Below are positions 25,900 through 34,655 of a DNA stretch of 64,000 nucleotides, piece by piece (positions within the stretch are counted from its first letter, which is position 1; every line of letters starts with the position of its first letter). This DNA comes from DATKUC01 sp964553615 (GTDB taxonomy: Bacteria; Spirochaetota; Spirochaetia; DSM-27196; DATKUC01): positions 1 to 64,000 of the forward strand of contig CAZKMA010000014.1 in NCBI GenBank assembly GCA_964553615.1, given 5' to 3'. A program made the position numbers and the translations under genes. The notes beneath the pieces are model-generated. The model was not told where the DNA came from. It made no database searches and saw only the letters and a program-made list of their open reading frames with translations.

Positions 25900-26727
25900 A
25901 TGTTGCTCATCGTTGTCGAAGACGACGCGATCGCCCGTCCACTGATCGACACCTTCGCCCTCGTTCGCAAGCAGTTGCGGGCACGTGTTGCACTCTACAC
26001 ATCCGTATCGACCACCCTCGTTGTGAGTGGTCAGGGTCCGCTGGAAATGGCAGCAGCGACCGCGTACGCTCTCGGTGGCGCGCTCCGGCTGTCCGAGGTC
26101 TTTGCCGTAGGCGTGAGCCGCTGCAAATCCGTGAGCACGGAAAAGGGCGGAATAGCGGTCGTGAACCGCGTTGTGCATGAACACACCGGGGAGTCATTCA
26201 TCCCGGATATTCTCGTCGACCACGGTCTTCCGGAAATAACTGTGGTAACGCGGGCGAAAGACCTCGTGTCGCCGTTGCGCGGCGTCAACGTGGCCGAAGC
26301 GGTCGACCGGTCGCTTGCAGGCTTTTTTGCATCCTGCGCCCGCTTCATAGGGCCGCATCAGACCCTTGCCCTCGGAATCCGCCTTGAGAACGATGCGGAG
26401 GGAGTTCCGCCCGAGCTCGGAACGGTCGTGCGATCTATCTCTTCGGGATCCATTGAGGCAATTTCACCACATCTGCCCTCCGCGGAAGGGAACAGCCCGG
26501 AACTCGTTGAGGAACTGGTGCAGGCGCTCAGGCTTACCCGTGCGCAGGAGATCGAGCTCCGCCGCATCATCGGTGAACTGCTGGCGCGCGGGAGGATAAT
26601 TCCGGCTGCCGCCAGTGGGTTCGCACGCGGACGGGTCTCTACGAAACAGGAAGCAAAGAGGCAATTCAACCGACTCAAGGCGCTGCTTGAATCAGATCCG
26701 CTGTTGCAGCCGGGGCGTCCGGAGTAA
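25900..26727 (+). CDS. Unknown protein with nucleoside-phosphorylase-like N-terminus
   Basis: 275 residues; starts one base after the mtaB stop (ATG 25900). The first 200 residues resemble the phosphorylase/nucleosidase superfamily in layout: VVEDDAIARPLID, then VVSGQGPLEMAAATAYALG, which looks like the G-x-G-x2-A-A phosphate/nucleoside loop. The last 70 residues are helical and charged (RAQEIELRRIIGEL, KQEAKRQFNRLKALLE). I do not recognise a characterised member. It sits between mtaB and the photolyase-like gene, 12 bases from the latter, so these are probably co-expressed. A futalosine or deoxynucleoside hydrolase role is only a guess. Confidence 0.55.
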   Translation: MLLIVVEDDAIARPLIDTFALVRKQLRARVALYTSVSTTLVVSGQGPLEMAAATAYALGGALRLSEVFAVGVSRCKSVSTEKGGIAVVNRVVHEHTGESFIPDILVDHGLPEITVVTRAKDLVSPLRGVNVAEAVDRSLAGFFASCARFIGPHQTLALGIRLENDAEGVPPELGTVVRSISSGSIEAISPHLPSAEGNSPELVEELVQALRLTRAQEIELRRIIGELLARGRIIPAAASGFARGRVSTKQEAKRQFNRLKALLESDPLLQPGRPE

Positions 26728-26739
26728 GGAGAAACGAAT

Positions 26740-27753
26740 TTGAATGTCGACTCGAACCGGATAGCGGGGCCGTTTTCGCGCATATACGTGGAAGATGATG
26801 CGCGCGGATATCCGATAGCTGAAGAGGTGCTCAATAGGCTGTCCTATCTCCCGCAGGTGGCGATATCGGACTACCAGGAACTCTTTTCCCGCCCCGGAAT
26901 GAGCTTTCCGGTCCAGAAACGCGCGCCTGCACTCATACTGGCCGTCAAACACGGCAGGTTTCTGTACCGCGGCAACGATCTTATCAACAGCTGGCAAAAG
27001 GAAGAGGTGTACTACAACGATCTTATTCGCAACTGCATCTATAACTGCGAATACTGTTTTCTCCAGGGAATGCACGCCTCCGCGCACGCAGTTGTCTTTG
27101 TGAATTTCGATGACTACGCCGGCGCGGCACGCGCGATGGCGCGCGAACGCGGCAGCCTCTCGCTCAGTGTATCCTACCTCACGGATCTTCTCGGCTTCGA
27201 GCAGATTGTGCCGTATACCCGGGAATGGATACGGTTTGCCCGCTCGAATCCTGAGGTGGAGATAGAGATCCGGACAAAGAGCGACAACTACCCGCTGCTT
27301 CGTACGCTCCCGCCCGAACCCAACGTTATCTTTGTCTGGTCTCTTGCACCCGGCCGGATAGCCACCGGAATAGAGCGAGGAACCGCCAGTTTCAAGAACA
27401 GGCTTTTCGCCGCGCGCAGTGCGCTCGAACGGGGCTTCCGCGTCAGACTCTGTTTCGACCCCATCGTGGCAGTAGCGGACTGGCAGGAACAGTACGCAGG
27501 GGCCATTGAAGAGACCTTCAATCGTCTCCCGGCGGACCGGATTGAACTGGTGAGCGTCGGGAGTCTCCGTATGAACCGGGATCAGCTTGACCGGGTGAAA
27601 AAGAGTCGTCCCGAAAGCGCATCGATGTACCGGGAGCTATCTCCTCAAGCATCGGTGATGGAGTATCCTGCAAAATTGCGAAACGAGATTGAACAGTTCG
27701 TCGGCACCGCGCTCTCACGGTTCGTTTCCGAAGACCGGATTCTGTTCATCTGA
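26740..27753 (+). CDS. Spore photoproduct lyase family (SplB-like) radical-SAM protein
   Basis: 337 residues, TTG start with TAAGGAG upstream. The radical-SAM motif is CIYNCEYC (C-x3-C-x2-C), preceded by RGNDLINSWQKEEVYYNDLIR in two pieces typical of SplB relatives, and followed by SVSYLTDLLG and IEIRTKS. Spore photoproduct lyase repairs the 5-thyminyl-5,6-dihydrothymine lesion. This organism shows no sign of sporulation, so the role may be other DNA photoproduct repair. It shares an operon with the unknown upstream gene; its end overlaps the convergent hydrolase by 39 bases. Confidence 0.78.
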   Translation: MNVDSNRIAGPFSRIYVEDDARGYPIAEEVLNRLSYLPQVAISDYQELFSRPGMSFPVQKRAPALILAVKHGRFLYRGNDLINSWQKEEVYYNDLIRNCIYNCEYCFLQGMHASAHAVVFVNFDDYAGAARAMARERGSLSLSVSYLTDLLGFEQIVPYTREWIRFARSNPEVEIEIRTKSDNYPLLRTLPPEPNVIFVWSLAPGRIATGIERGTASFKNRLFAARSALERGFRVRLCFDPIVAVADWQEQYAGAIEETFNRLPADRIELVSVGSLRMNRDQLDRVKKSRPESASMYRELSPQASVMEYPAKLRNEIEQFVGTALSRFVSEDRILFI

Positions 27754-28887
27754 TCCTGACCGGCCCCGGTACTGGGGGATTTCAAGCCAGTGAAACGCCG
27801 GGTGGATTCCTCCAACGGTGGCATCAACGACTTCGTCGCGTATGGACAACCCACCGACACCGTTCGAGAGATAGACCATCGCAATGTGGCGACGAGGGAA
27901 GGCCACGGCGAACGCCTTGAAGACATTGTTATCTCCCCAATGCCACATTGACACCCCTTCCTCTGCACTGTACTGAAGCGCAAAACCAAGACCCCATGCC
28001 ACGTAATCGGGATCCTTTCCTGGCCCAACCCACACCTTGACTGCGGGTTTGAGCATCCGGGCGCGAATCTTCCGCGACAGACCCCACTGCTTCATTGCCA
28101 TAGACAGGAATCGTGCATAGTCGGAAGAGGTTGTGTGCAAACCTCCGGCAACGTTCGGACTGTCAGGGCGGTACTTTGTCACCGGCAACCCGCCTGCATC
28201 GGTGCCCGTTGCCGCGGTTGCATTATATTCAGGCTGCCAGACAAAGGATGAGTTTCGCATGCCGAACGGCCTGAATACCATCTGCGAGACCAGAGTCTCC
28301 GCATCCATCCCGGTCACATGTTCAACCACCTTCTGCAGGTACAGAAATGCTTCTCCTGAATAGAGAAATCCGGTTCCAGGCTCGAGGACTGTCCGGAGAC
28401 CCGTAGAATCCCGCTGGTTCGGCAGACCACTGGTGTGAGAAAGGACCATTGCCGCGGTAATCTTCCGCGCGCGTTCATCTCCCGCCAGATCAGGGAAAAC
28501 CCAGTAAGCACTCAGAGGGCGGTCGATATCGAATCTTCCCAGGGACGCAAGCCGGAGAACAGCGTAGGCGAACACCGGCTTTCCAAGGGACGCTGCCTCG
28601 AACACTGTGTCGGCGGTCACTGGCGCTCCCGATCCGACATCCCGCACACCGGAGGGATAAGTCCAGATACTGCTGCCGTGAACGACGGAGACCGAAAGGC
28701 CAGGGATAAGCGCACGCTTTCGAACCGCATCCACACGCGTCTCTATCTGCTGCGCGGAGGTCGGCGGTTTGCCGATTCTGGACCAGTTCGAGCACCCTGC
28801 GGAGAGGAGAAGCAGCAGTCCTGCGGCTCCCAGGCACAGAACGCGCGAATGAACCGTCCGCACGAAGCGAACATGGTGTGCGCACAT
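27715..28887 (-). CDS. Serine hydrolase, beta-lactamase/penicillin-binding-protein fold lipoprotein
   Basis: About 390 residues. The N-terminus has a lipoprotein signal ending LLLLSAGCSN. The class C fold has the nucleophile in FEAASLGKPVFAY (S-x-x-K), YSGEAFLYLQ in place of the Y-x-N loop, and HWGDNNVFKAF where H/K-[ST]-G is usual. This pattern is common in periplasmic esterases or peptidases rather than resistance enzymes. The ATG lies nine bases after TATACT without a ribosome site, supporting this start over the GTG 33 bases upstream. It ends inside the SplB-like gene. Confidence 0.8.
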   Translation of the reverse strand: MCAHHVRFVRTVHSRVLCLGAAGLLLLLSAGCSNWSRIGKPPTSAQQIETRVDAVRKRALIPGLSVSVVHGSSIWTYPSGVRDVGSGAPVTADTVFEAASLGKPVFAYAVLRLASLGRFDIDRPLSAYWVFPDLAGDERARKITAAMVLSHTSGLPNQRDSTGLRTVLEPGTGFLYSGEAFLYLQKVVEHVTGMDAETLVSQMVFRPFGMRNSSFVWQPEYNATAATGTDAGGLPVTKYRPDSPNVAGGLHTTSSDYARFLSMAMKQWGLSRKIRARMLKPAVKVWVGPGKDPDYVAWGLGFALQYSAEEGVSMWHWGDNNVFKAFAVAFPRRHIAMVYLSNGVGGLSIRDEVVDATVGGIHPAFHWLEIPQYRGRSGSDEQNPVFGNEP

Positions 28888-28896
28888 GTGTCTGAG

Positions 28897-28902
28897 AGTA
28901 TA
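28897..28902 (-). promoter_or_regulatory. -10 element close to the serine hydrolase start
   Basis: TATACT on the minus strand (28897-28902) stands nine bases before the ATG at 28887. The -35 is weak. The mRNA would have at most about three leader bases. Confidence 0.4.
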
Positions 28903-28989
28903 GGTGGTGCCCTCAGCCACTGTACAGTACCGGATTCCAGCAGGAGTCCGGTCGCCTCCGCCCCCGAACCTGCGTTCCCGAAACTCCGA

Positions 28990-29018
28990 TTGACATTCCC
29001 GACAAACTTGGTTAGATT
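28990..29018 (+). promoter_or_regulatory. Sigma-70 promoter of the HesB/IscA gene
   Basis: TTGACA (28990-28995), 17 bases, TAGATT (29013-29018). Transcription would start near 29025, leaving a leader with GAGGAGG. The rrf2-type gene at 61.4 kb has the same TTGACA-N17-TAGATT arrangement. Confidence 0.75.
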
Positions 29019-29052
29019 TTTCAGTAATACATTGCCGAGGAGGATGGCATCG

Positions 29053-29391
29053 ATGTTGACGTCAACCATTGTAATTTCTGAAAAGGCGAAGAGTCAGCTC
29101 ACGGATCTCGATGTGAGCAGAGATAACTTCCTTCGCATCTGGGCGGAAGCCGGCGGATGTTCAGGCATGTCCTACCAGGCAGCAATTGATCAGGAGTTCT
29201 CGACCGAGGATCTGACTCTGTATGAGGATGCAGATCTGAAGGTTGTAACAGATAAGATGAGCGCGCCGCTGTTTGCCGGCCTTCAGATTGACTATTCTGA
29301 CGACCTTGTAGCACCCGGCTTTCGATTCTTCAACCCGAACGCGACGCGTACCTGCGGTTGCGGTTCGAGTTTCAGCTGTGAAAACGGCTAG
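29053..29391 (+). CDS. HesB/IscA-family iron-sulfur cluster carrier
   Basis: 112 residues. An A-type carrier that accepts and delivers Fe-S clusters. The three conserved Cys are in EAGGCSGMSY and in the C-terminal CGCGSSF. I chose the ATG at 29053, nine bases after GAGGAGG; the ATG at 29044 touches the ribosome site. It stands apart from the SUF operon 8 kb away but has its own good promoter. Confidence 0.92.
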   Translation: MLTSTIVISEKAKSQLTDLDVSRDNFLRIWAEAGGCSGMSYQAAIDQEFSTEDLTLYEDADLKVVTDKMSAPLFAGLQIDYSDDLVAPGFRFFNPNATRTCGCGSSFSCENG

Positions 29392-29410
29392 TACTACATT
29401 TCCCGGGGTC

Positions 29411-29443
29411 TTGCGGCGATCAACCTGCGAAAAATCGCCGCAA
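29411..29443. terminator. Perfect 10-bp hairpin after the HesB gene
   Basis: TTGCGGCGAT (29411-29420) and ATCGCCGCAA (29434-29443) flank a 13-base loop, 20 bases after the stop. No T-tract follows, so it could be a 3' end stabiliser, a factor-dependent terminator or an operator for the next gene. Confidence 0.4.
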
Positions 29444-29482
29444 TGCGCCCTCTGAATCAAAGGAATAACAGCCAGAACAGCC

Positions 29483-29722
29483 ATGGAAATACTGCAAAAT
29501 AAGGATAAGAAACCGACACTGGACCTCACCGGTGGCGAGTCGGTCTACTGTATCAACGAATCACAGATGAGACTTGCGCGTAAGCTGATAGATGAAGACG
29601 CTGCTTCCCACGCGAACCTCAACCGGCACTTTCGTTCGGTCGTTGAGGACCTGACACGCAACGAACAGGCCGCTCTGGCATTTCTCGTAATCGATCACCT
29701 GAACAACACACCTCGCTCCTGA
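29483..29722 (+). CDS. Small conserved-looking hypothetical protein
   Basis: 79 residues, no membrane segment or signal peptide, predicted helical (ESQMRLARKLIDEDAASH, NEQAALAFLVIDHLN). I do not recognise it. Ribosome site is poor (AAGGAAT about 18 bases upstream). Codon use is similar to neighbours and the frame has protein-like composition, which is the main support. Confidence 0.5.
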   Translation: MEILQNKDKKPTLDLTGGESVYCINESQMRLARKLIDEDAASHANLNRHFRSVVEDLTRNEQAALAFLVIDHLNNTPRS

Positions 29723-29784
29723 AACGCCCTACCTATTTCTGCCGCATGCTGCGCAGAGTGCCGCTGTCCTCTGAATCGGCGGCC

Positions 29785-32700
29785 TCAGACCAGAGTGGCC
29801 GCGGTAATGGACTCCACAGTCTCGAGTATTCTCTGTCGCTCGGTTTCTGAAAAATCCAGCCGTCTGACGAGCCGGCTCATGAACGGCTTCACAAAGTGTT
29901 CCATCGCACGGGTGTTTTTCTCATAGTCGGTGCGGTAATCCAGCATCATTACGGTAACCGGGAGAGGTGCAGTGTATTCGCCGATAATCTGAAACCCGAG
30001 CTTCCGGTACATGCCGATATGCTTCATTTCATCGCTGAATACATCCAGGAAGAGTCGTTCGGCGCCGTCTGCACGGGCAAACAGGTATGCAAGGGTCATC
30101 AGTCCGAGCGGGACTATGCTTCCACGCTCCTCTTTCATGACCGCGAGACGGTCAATCTCCACACACTTTTTCCCGTCCATGAGATGTCGCAGACCGAAGT
30201 GGTTTTCTATCGGGAGTTTCTTGATCGTGCGCGGCGAGAGACAGGAGACCGTCCCAATTGGCTGCAACCCCTTGTACGCAATAATGTGATACGCGAGTTC
30301 ATCCTCCGGTCGACGAATCGTCTCTTCCAGATATCCCTTCTCGCCGACCAGAATCTTTCGCTGGAGATAGAATACATCCTCGATATCGGCGGCGCGAGTG
30401 GAATTGACAAACCGGACCTTGAACTTGTCCTCATCCATCAACGGTATGGTCACGGTGAATTTCGTTCCTTCACCGCTGCGTGTATCCACATTGATACGCC
30501 CGCCCATTCGCGAAACGATCTGGTGGGAAATGCTCAAACCCAGCCCTGTGCCCGCACCCGGGCTCTTGGTGGTGAAAAAGGGAGTGAATATTGAATCCAG
30601 ATTGCGTTCTGAGATGCCGGGTCCAGTATCCGCAACGGAAAATACGACATTCCAGTCGACCTGCCGGCATCCGATCGTCAACGTACCGCTACCATCCATA
30701 GCCTGTACGGCGTTGATTATGAGATTCAGCAGCACCTGCTGAAGCTCGTTCGGACTGCCTTCGATCTTGGGCACGGAATCGTACTCCCGGCGTACCGTGA
30801 TGCTCTCCAGCTGCAACCCGCGCTGCGCAAGTTTCAGGGCACTTTCGGCGGTCTCCACCGGATCCACACTGACAGTCTCTTCCCGCGCTCTGCGCGTGAA
30901 ATTCGTCAGTTCACGGATCACATCGGCGGCATTCTTCGAGTATTGGATAATATCGGACGCATACTCTTTCAGCCGCGATCCCTCTTCGGCATCATCAAGG
31001 ATGAGCTCTGCAGTCCCCAGGATGCCGCCGAGCGGATTGTTGATCTCGTGCGCTATCCCTGATGCGAGCGTTCCAATGCTCGCGAGCTTCTCCGACTGCA
31101 CGAGTTCCGCCTGAAGCCGCTTCTGTTGTGTGACGTCCTGAAAAAACTCCAGAAAAAGACGGTCGGATCCGATGGGGACCTGAATTGGATAGAAGTGGAT
31201 AGCAAAGTTCGTGTTTGAGTTTGGGAGCGTGCTTTCAATACTGAACGGTAATCCGGTATGGAGGCTGTCCTGCGCCATGCAGTTTTCGCACGGCTTGTTT
31301 CGCCCGAAAAACATCTTGTAGCACTTCTGACCGACCAGATCCTGATAGGATGCACTGAAGTATCGGGTGGCGGCCAGGTTGACCATGACAATGTTGTAGT
31401 TGATATCCTGGATGGCTATGGGCGTAGTAATGCCGTCGAAAAACGCTTCGAGCTTGTTCCGGCTCAGGGTTAATTCCCGGTTCATCGCCTGGAGACGTTT
31501 TTGCTGCTTCTTCAGCCGCTCGAAGGTAATCGCGTTCTCGAGCGCCAGAGAACACTGCCCGGCCAGGATTTCCAGAGTCTCCAGCTCATACTGGTTGAAA
31601 TACGCCTTTGATCGCCGTCTGCCGAGTACCAGACAGCCGTTTACTCGCTCCTTGAAGCGCAACGGGAGGACAACTGTTGCAGGAAAGCTCACCTGCCGTT
31701 CTGGAAGTTCAAGAACAACCTCCGTGAAACTTGCAGGCGAGGTAATAATTGTCGGAGAACGGCTGATCATCTGAATGAACGGCGAGGAGCGCCGCAGCAG
31801 AGCCTGATCACGGATGACATCTTCGAGATCCGCACCGCGCGCGGCGGTTACCCGATAGTTACGCGCAGTATAGTCGAGGACCACCATGAATGACCATTCG
31901 AGGTCGAATGTGCCGACAATCCGGTCGAGGGTAAGATCACCGAGCGTATTCAGGTCAACGATTGTACTCAGGCTCTCGGAGAAACTGCGGAGACTTTGAT
32001 TGTATTCAAAACCCTCTCCGAGATAGATCCGCTCCAGCATCTTCAGGAACTGCCGGCGAAACGGCTGAAACACCAGCGCCGCAACGATCGAGAAGACTAC
32101 GGATACCGAAAAGATTACGACGAAGGAAATTGAACGGATCTGAGGGAGAAAAAGCCACATCAGAAAGTAGAAAACGAATGCGGTAAGGACGGTCAGCACG
32201 ACCAGCAGCATAGTCCGGAGCACGGTGACCGAATAATGAACAAGACGATACCGGTAGATCGCGTAGAAAAGCAGGATTCCGTTGACGGCCGCCGCTGCAA
32301 GGTCAATCGGGTACCGTCCGACCGGTTCATACAGATTGAAGAGCACACCCACAAGCATGATCGTTGCGCCGTATAGAGGCAGCAGCAGCTTTGTGCGGTC
32401 GGATGCCGGAATATCGAGTCGGAGTTCACGCAGCACGACGACAATCCCCAGAACCAGGTACAAATAGCTTACCGAATAGGCAATCGGCGCACCGGGGCCG
32501 AGGGTGTAGAAGAACGCACCCGCGGAATTGAATCCGGCCGCTTTCACAACCAACCCCGCGAAATTGATCCCGAGCATCAACGCATAGGTCACGTAGCCTG
32601 CAATGAGCAGCGTAACGTGGTACCGGCGCCGCCGGTGAATCAGGTCGAGCATGGTGTGAAAAATCGTTATGGGGACCCCGAACATGCCAACAAGCATGAT

Positions 32701-32904
32701 ACGGTTCCAGAAGAGTGGTGTCAGGACCCCCGGATCGGCATGCATCATGAACGAACCGAAACTCCAGACGCTCATGAGAATCATATAGACGATGAACGAC
32801 CAGCGGATGGCCGTAAGTTTTACCCGGTAGAGGCCAAAGATGGCGAATAGAGCGTAGAAAACCACGGACACGGCGGGGATGACGGATGAAATGTCAATTC
32901 TCAT
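29785..32904 (-). CDS. Membrane sensor histidine kinase fused to a C-terminal N-acyltransferase-like domain
   Basis: 1039 residues. Residues 1-280 contain about eight transmembrane helices in a 7TM-type sensor. GAF spans about 305-460 and PAS about 485-595; the PAS has a Cys-rich stretch CYKMFFGRNKPCENC. HisKA has GIAHEINNP with phospho-acceptor H619; HATPase has the N-box NELQQVLLNLIINAVQAM, G1 DTGPGIS and G2 GTGLGL (about 705-822). Residues 827-1039 do not belong to any kinase module; VEIDRLAV and MYRKLGFQIIGEY resemble GNAT enzymes of the LuxI/FeeM N-acyl amino acid synthase type. No receiver domain is fused. GGAG precedes the ATG by 7 bases. The response regulator/HD-GYP gene nearby is a candidate partner. 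Confidence 0.85.
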   Translation of the reverse strand: MRIDISSVIPAVSVVFYALFAIFGLYRVKLTAIRWSFIVYMILMSVWSFGSFMMHADPGVLTPLFWNRIMLVGMFGVPITIFHTMLDLIHRRRRYHVTLLIAGYVTYALMLGINFAGLVVKAAGFNSAGAFFYTLGPGAPIAYSVSYLYLVLGIVVVLRELRLDIPASDRTKLLLPLYGATIMLVGVLFNLYEPVGRYPIDLAAAAVNGILLFYAIYRYRLVHYSVTVLRTMLLVVLTVLTAFVFYFLMWLFLPQIRSISFVVIFSVSVVFSIVAALVFQPFRRQFLKMLERIYLGEGFEYNQSLRSFSESLSTIVDLNTLGDLTLDRIVGTFDLEWSFMVVLDYTARNYRVTAARGADLEDVIRDQALLRRSSPFIQMISRSPTIITSPASFTEVVLELPERQVSFPATVVLPLRFKERVNGCLVLGRRRSKAYFNQYELETLEILAGQCSLALENAITFERLKKQQKRLQAMNRELTLSRNKLEAFFDGITTPIAIQDINYNIVMVNLAATRYFSASYQDLVGQKCYKMFFGRNKPCENCMAQDSLHTGLPFSIESTLPNSNTNFAIHFYPIQVPIGSDRLFLEFFQDVTQQKRLQAELVQSEKLASIGTLASGIAHEINNPLGGILGTAELILDDAEEGSRLKEYASDIIQYSKNAADVIRELTNFTRRAREETVSVDPVETAESALKLAQRGLQLESITVRREYDSVPKIEGSPNELQQVLLNLIINAVQAMDGSGTLTIGCRQVDWNVVFSVADTGPGISERNLDSIFTPFFTTKSPGAGTGLGLSISHQIVSRMGGRINVDTRSGEGTKFTVTIPLMDEDKFKVRFVNSTRAADIEDVFYLQRKILVGEKGYLEETIRRPEDELAYHIIAYKGLQPIGTVSCLSPRTIKKLPIENHFGLRHLMDGKKCVEIDRLAVMKEERGSIVPLGLMTLAYLFARADGAERLFLDVFSDEMKHIGMYRKLGFQIIGEYTAPLPVTVMMLDYRTDYEKNTRAMEHFVKPFMSRLVRRLDFSETERQRILETVESITAATLV

Positions 32905-32924
32905 GGAGTACTCCGTGCATCAGG

Positions 32925-32953
32925 TTCACATTTCCTCGGACATGCCCTATACT
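32925..32953 (+). promoter_or_regulatory. Promoter of the membrane methyltransferase gene
   Basis: TTCACA (32925-32930), 17 bases, TATACT (32948-32953), then nine bases to the ATG at 32963. Predicted start of transcription near 32960. Confidence 0.55.
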
Positions 32954-32962
32954 ACAGGATCT

Positions 32963-33538
32963 ATGGTGTATATTCCATACATCATCGCAGGTTTCCTTTC
33001 TCTGCTCGTTGCAGATTTGTTCCAGGTACGCAATTTCGGTCCTGGAGCGGTCGGCGCTCTTGTGCTCGGCTATGCCACAATAACAATTTCGGTTCTCTTT
33101 GCCCTTATGACGAATAGAATTTCACTTCCCCCGGATTTTTTCCGATTCCTGCTTTTTGCCGTCTCAGTCATCGGCGGCGTGCTCCTGCTCTACTCAACAA
33201 TCATCGAGATTCCGCTCCTCCAGCGAACCGGCTGGCTCGGGACCGAAGCAACGCCTGGAGCAGGTGAACGAATCGCCATTACCACCGGAACCTACGGCCT
33301 GGTTCGCCATCCGGGATTTCTCTGGATGGTTTTGGCCACGGCTCCGATTTCTCTTGCCTATCTGGATGCCACTGTCTCGGCGGCGCTCCTCGCGGTAAAT
33401 CTGGGCAATCTTGCACTCGTCGTGATCGAAGATACTCTTCTCTTTCCCCGGATTTTTGTGAATTATCGGTCTTACAAGAAACATGTACCGTTTCTGTGGC
33501 CCGGGAGGCTTCGTGGCAGAAAAAATCCTCATCATTGA
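32963..33538 (+). CDS. Membrane methyltransferase, isoprenylcysteine carboxyl methyltransferase/NnrU-like
   Basis: About 191 residues with five or six hydrophobic segments. The C-terminal half has TGTYGLVRHPGFLWMVL, the R-H-P motif of the ICMT/phospholipid-methyltransferase group, and then EDTLLFPRIFVNYRSYKKHVPFLWP (in two parts) as in that family, which methylates carboxyl or amine groups of membrane-bound substrates with SAM. I chose ATG 32963 because the promoter places transcription start next to it; ATG 32942 would lie within the promoter. Its end overlaps the response regulator gene. Confidence 0.7.
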   Translation: MVYIPYIIAGFLSLLVADLFQVRNFGPGAVGALVLGYATITISVLFALMTNRISLPPDFFRFLLFAVSVIGGVLLLYSTIIEIPLLQRTGWLGTEATPGAGERIAITTGTYGLVRHPGFLWMVLATAPISLAYLDATVSAALLAVNLGNLALVVIEDTLLFPRIFVNYRSYKKHVPFLWPGRLRGRKNPHH

Positions 33539-34655
33539 CGACGATCCGGCAATCAGGAAAGTCATGCATCTGCGACTCATGCAGGAAGGCTATCATGTGC
33601 GCGTGGCAGAATCCGGACCGGAGGCGCTCAGTATTGTCGACCAGGAGGAGCTTGCGCCGGACTGCGTGTTTCTTGACGTCCGCATGCCCGAGATGACCGG
33701 GCTCGACATTCTACCTGAGCTTCACGAACGCATTCCCCTTTCCCCCGTTCTCATGCTGACCGCCCTGTCGGATCTCGATACGGGAGTTGAGGCGATGCGC
33801 AGGGGCGCGTTTGACTACCTTGTCAAACCGCTGGACAAGCACGATCTGTACAAGGCGCTTCGGCGTGCACTGGACCACCGCGCGCTCCTGCTTGAGAATG
33901 CCCGACTTGCCGATGAAAACCGTCGCTACCAGCTTTCACTCGAACGGAAGGTACTGGAACGGACCGAAGAGCTGTCCCGCGCCTACCTGTCTCTCCAGGA
34001 AGCGAACGTGGACACGGTACAGATGCTCGCCGAGACCATAGAAGCCAAGGATCCGTACACGCGCGGGCACTGCCACCGGGTCCGGGTTCTCTCAATGGAA
34101 CTCGGGAAACGCCAGGGTCTGTCCGATTCGGATCTCGAAATCATCGAGTACTCGGCACTGCTTCACGATGTGGGCAAGATAGGTATTCCGGAGACGCTGC
34201 TCAACAAGATAGAACCGCTCACGGAAAAAGAATACGGAATATTCCGGGATCATCCGGTCATCGGAACACGCATCCTCTCACGCGTGGCGTTCTTCGAACC
34301 CTGTATCCCGGTAGTCCGGAATCATCATGAACGCTGGGATGGTCGTGGATACCCCGACCACTTGAAAACTACCGAGATCCCGCTCCTGGTCCGTATTGTA
34401 ACAATTGCGGATGCATTCGATGCAATGACTTCCTCCCGCCCCTATCGCACGGCTCTTCCTCTTGAGGTCGCCCTCCAGGAGATGGCGGATGGGGCAGGCG
34501 CACAATTCGACCCTGAGCTCGTTGAAATTTTCCTCTCCTCACGCGTCTACGAGGCCGAATGGGAAGGCGGATCGCTTTACCAGACACCGGATAACGCACG
34601 CACGGCTCCACCCATGGCGCGCAGCGTTCAAGCCAACGGGGCGCAGACCGCCTAA
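33513..34655 (+). CDS. Response regulator with HD-GYP output domain
   Basis: 380 residues from GTG 33513, five bases after GGGAGG; the upstream ATG at 33483 lacks a site. REC domain residues 1-120 with acidic pocket IIDDD, phospho-acceptor D55 in FLDVRMPEMTG and Lys in YLVKP. A coiled coil (about 130-165) leads to HD-GYP with H218-D219 (LLHDVGKIG) and HHERWDGRGYP. Phosphorylation should control c-di-GMP hydrolysis. It overlaps the methyltransferase by 26 bases and is divergent from the large kinase, its likely partner. Confidence 0.9.
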   Translation: MAEKILIIDDDPAIRKVMHLRLMQEGYHVRVAESGPEALSIVDQEELAPDCVFLDVRMPEMTGLDILPELHERIPLSPVLMLTALSDLDTGVEAMRRGAFDYLVKPLDKHDLYKALRRALDHRALLLENARLADENRRYQLSLERKVLERTEELSRAYLSLQEANVDTVQMLAETIEAKDPYTRGHCHRVRVLSMELGKRQGLSDSDLEIIEYSALLHDVGKIGIPETLLNKIEPLTEKEYGIFRDHPVIGTRILSRVAFFEPCIPVVRNHHERWDGRGYPDHLKTTEIPLLVRIVTIADAFDAMTSSRPYRTALPLEVALQEMADGAGAQFDPELVEIFLSSRVYEAEWEGGSLYQTPDNARTAPPMARSVQANGAQTA

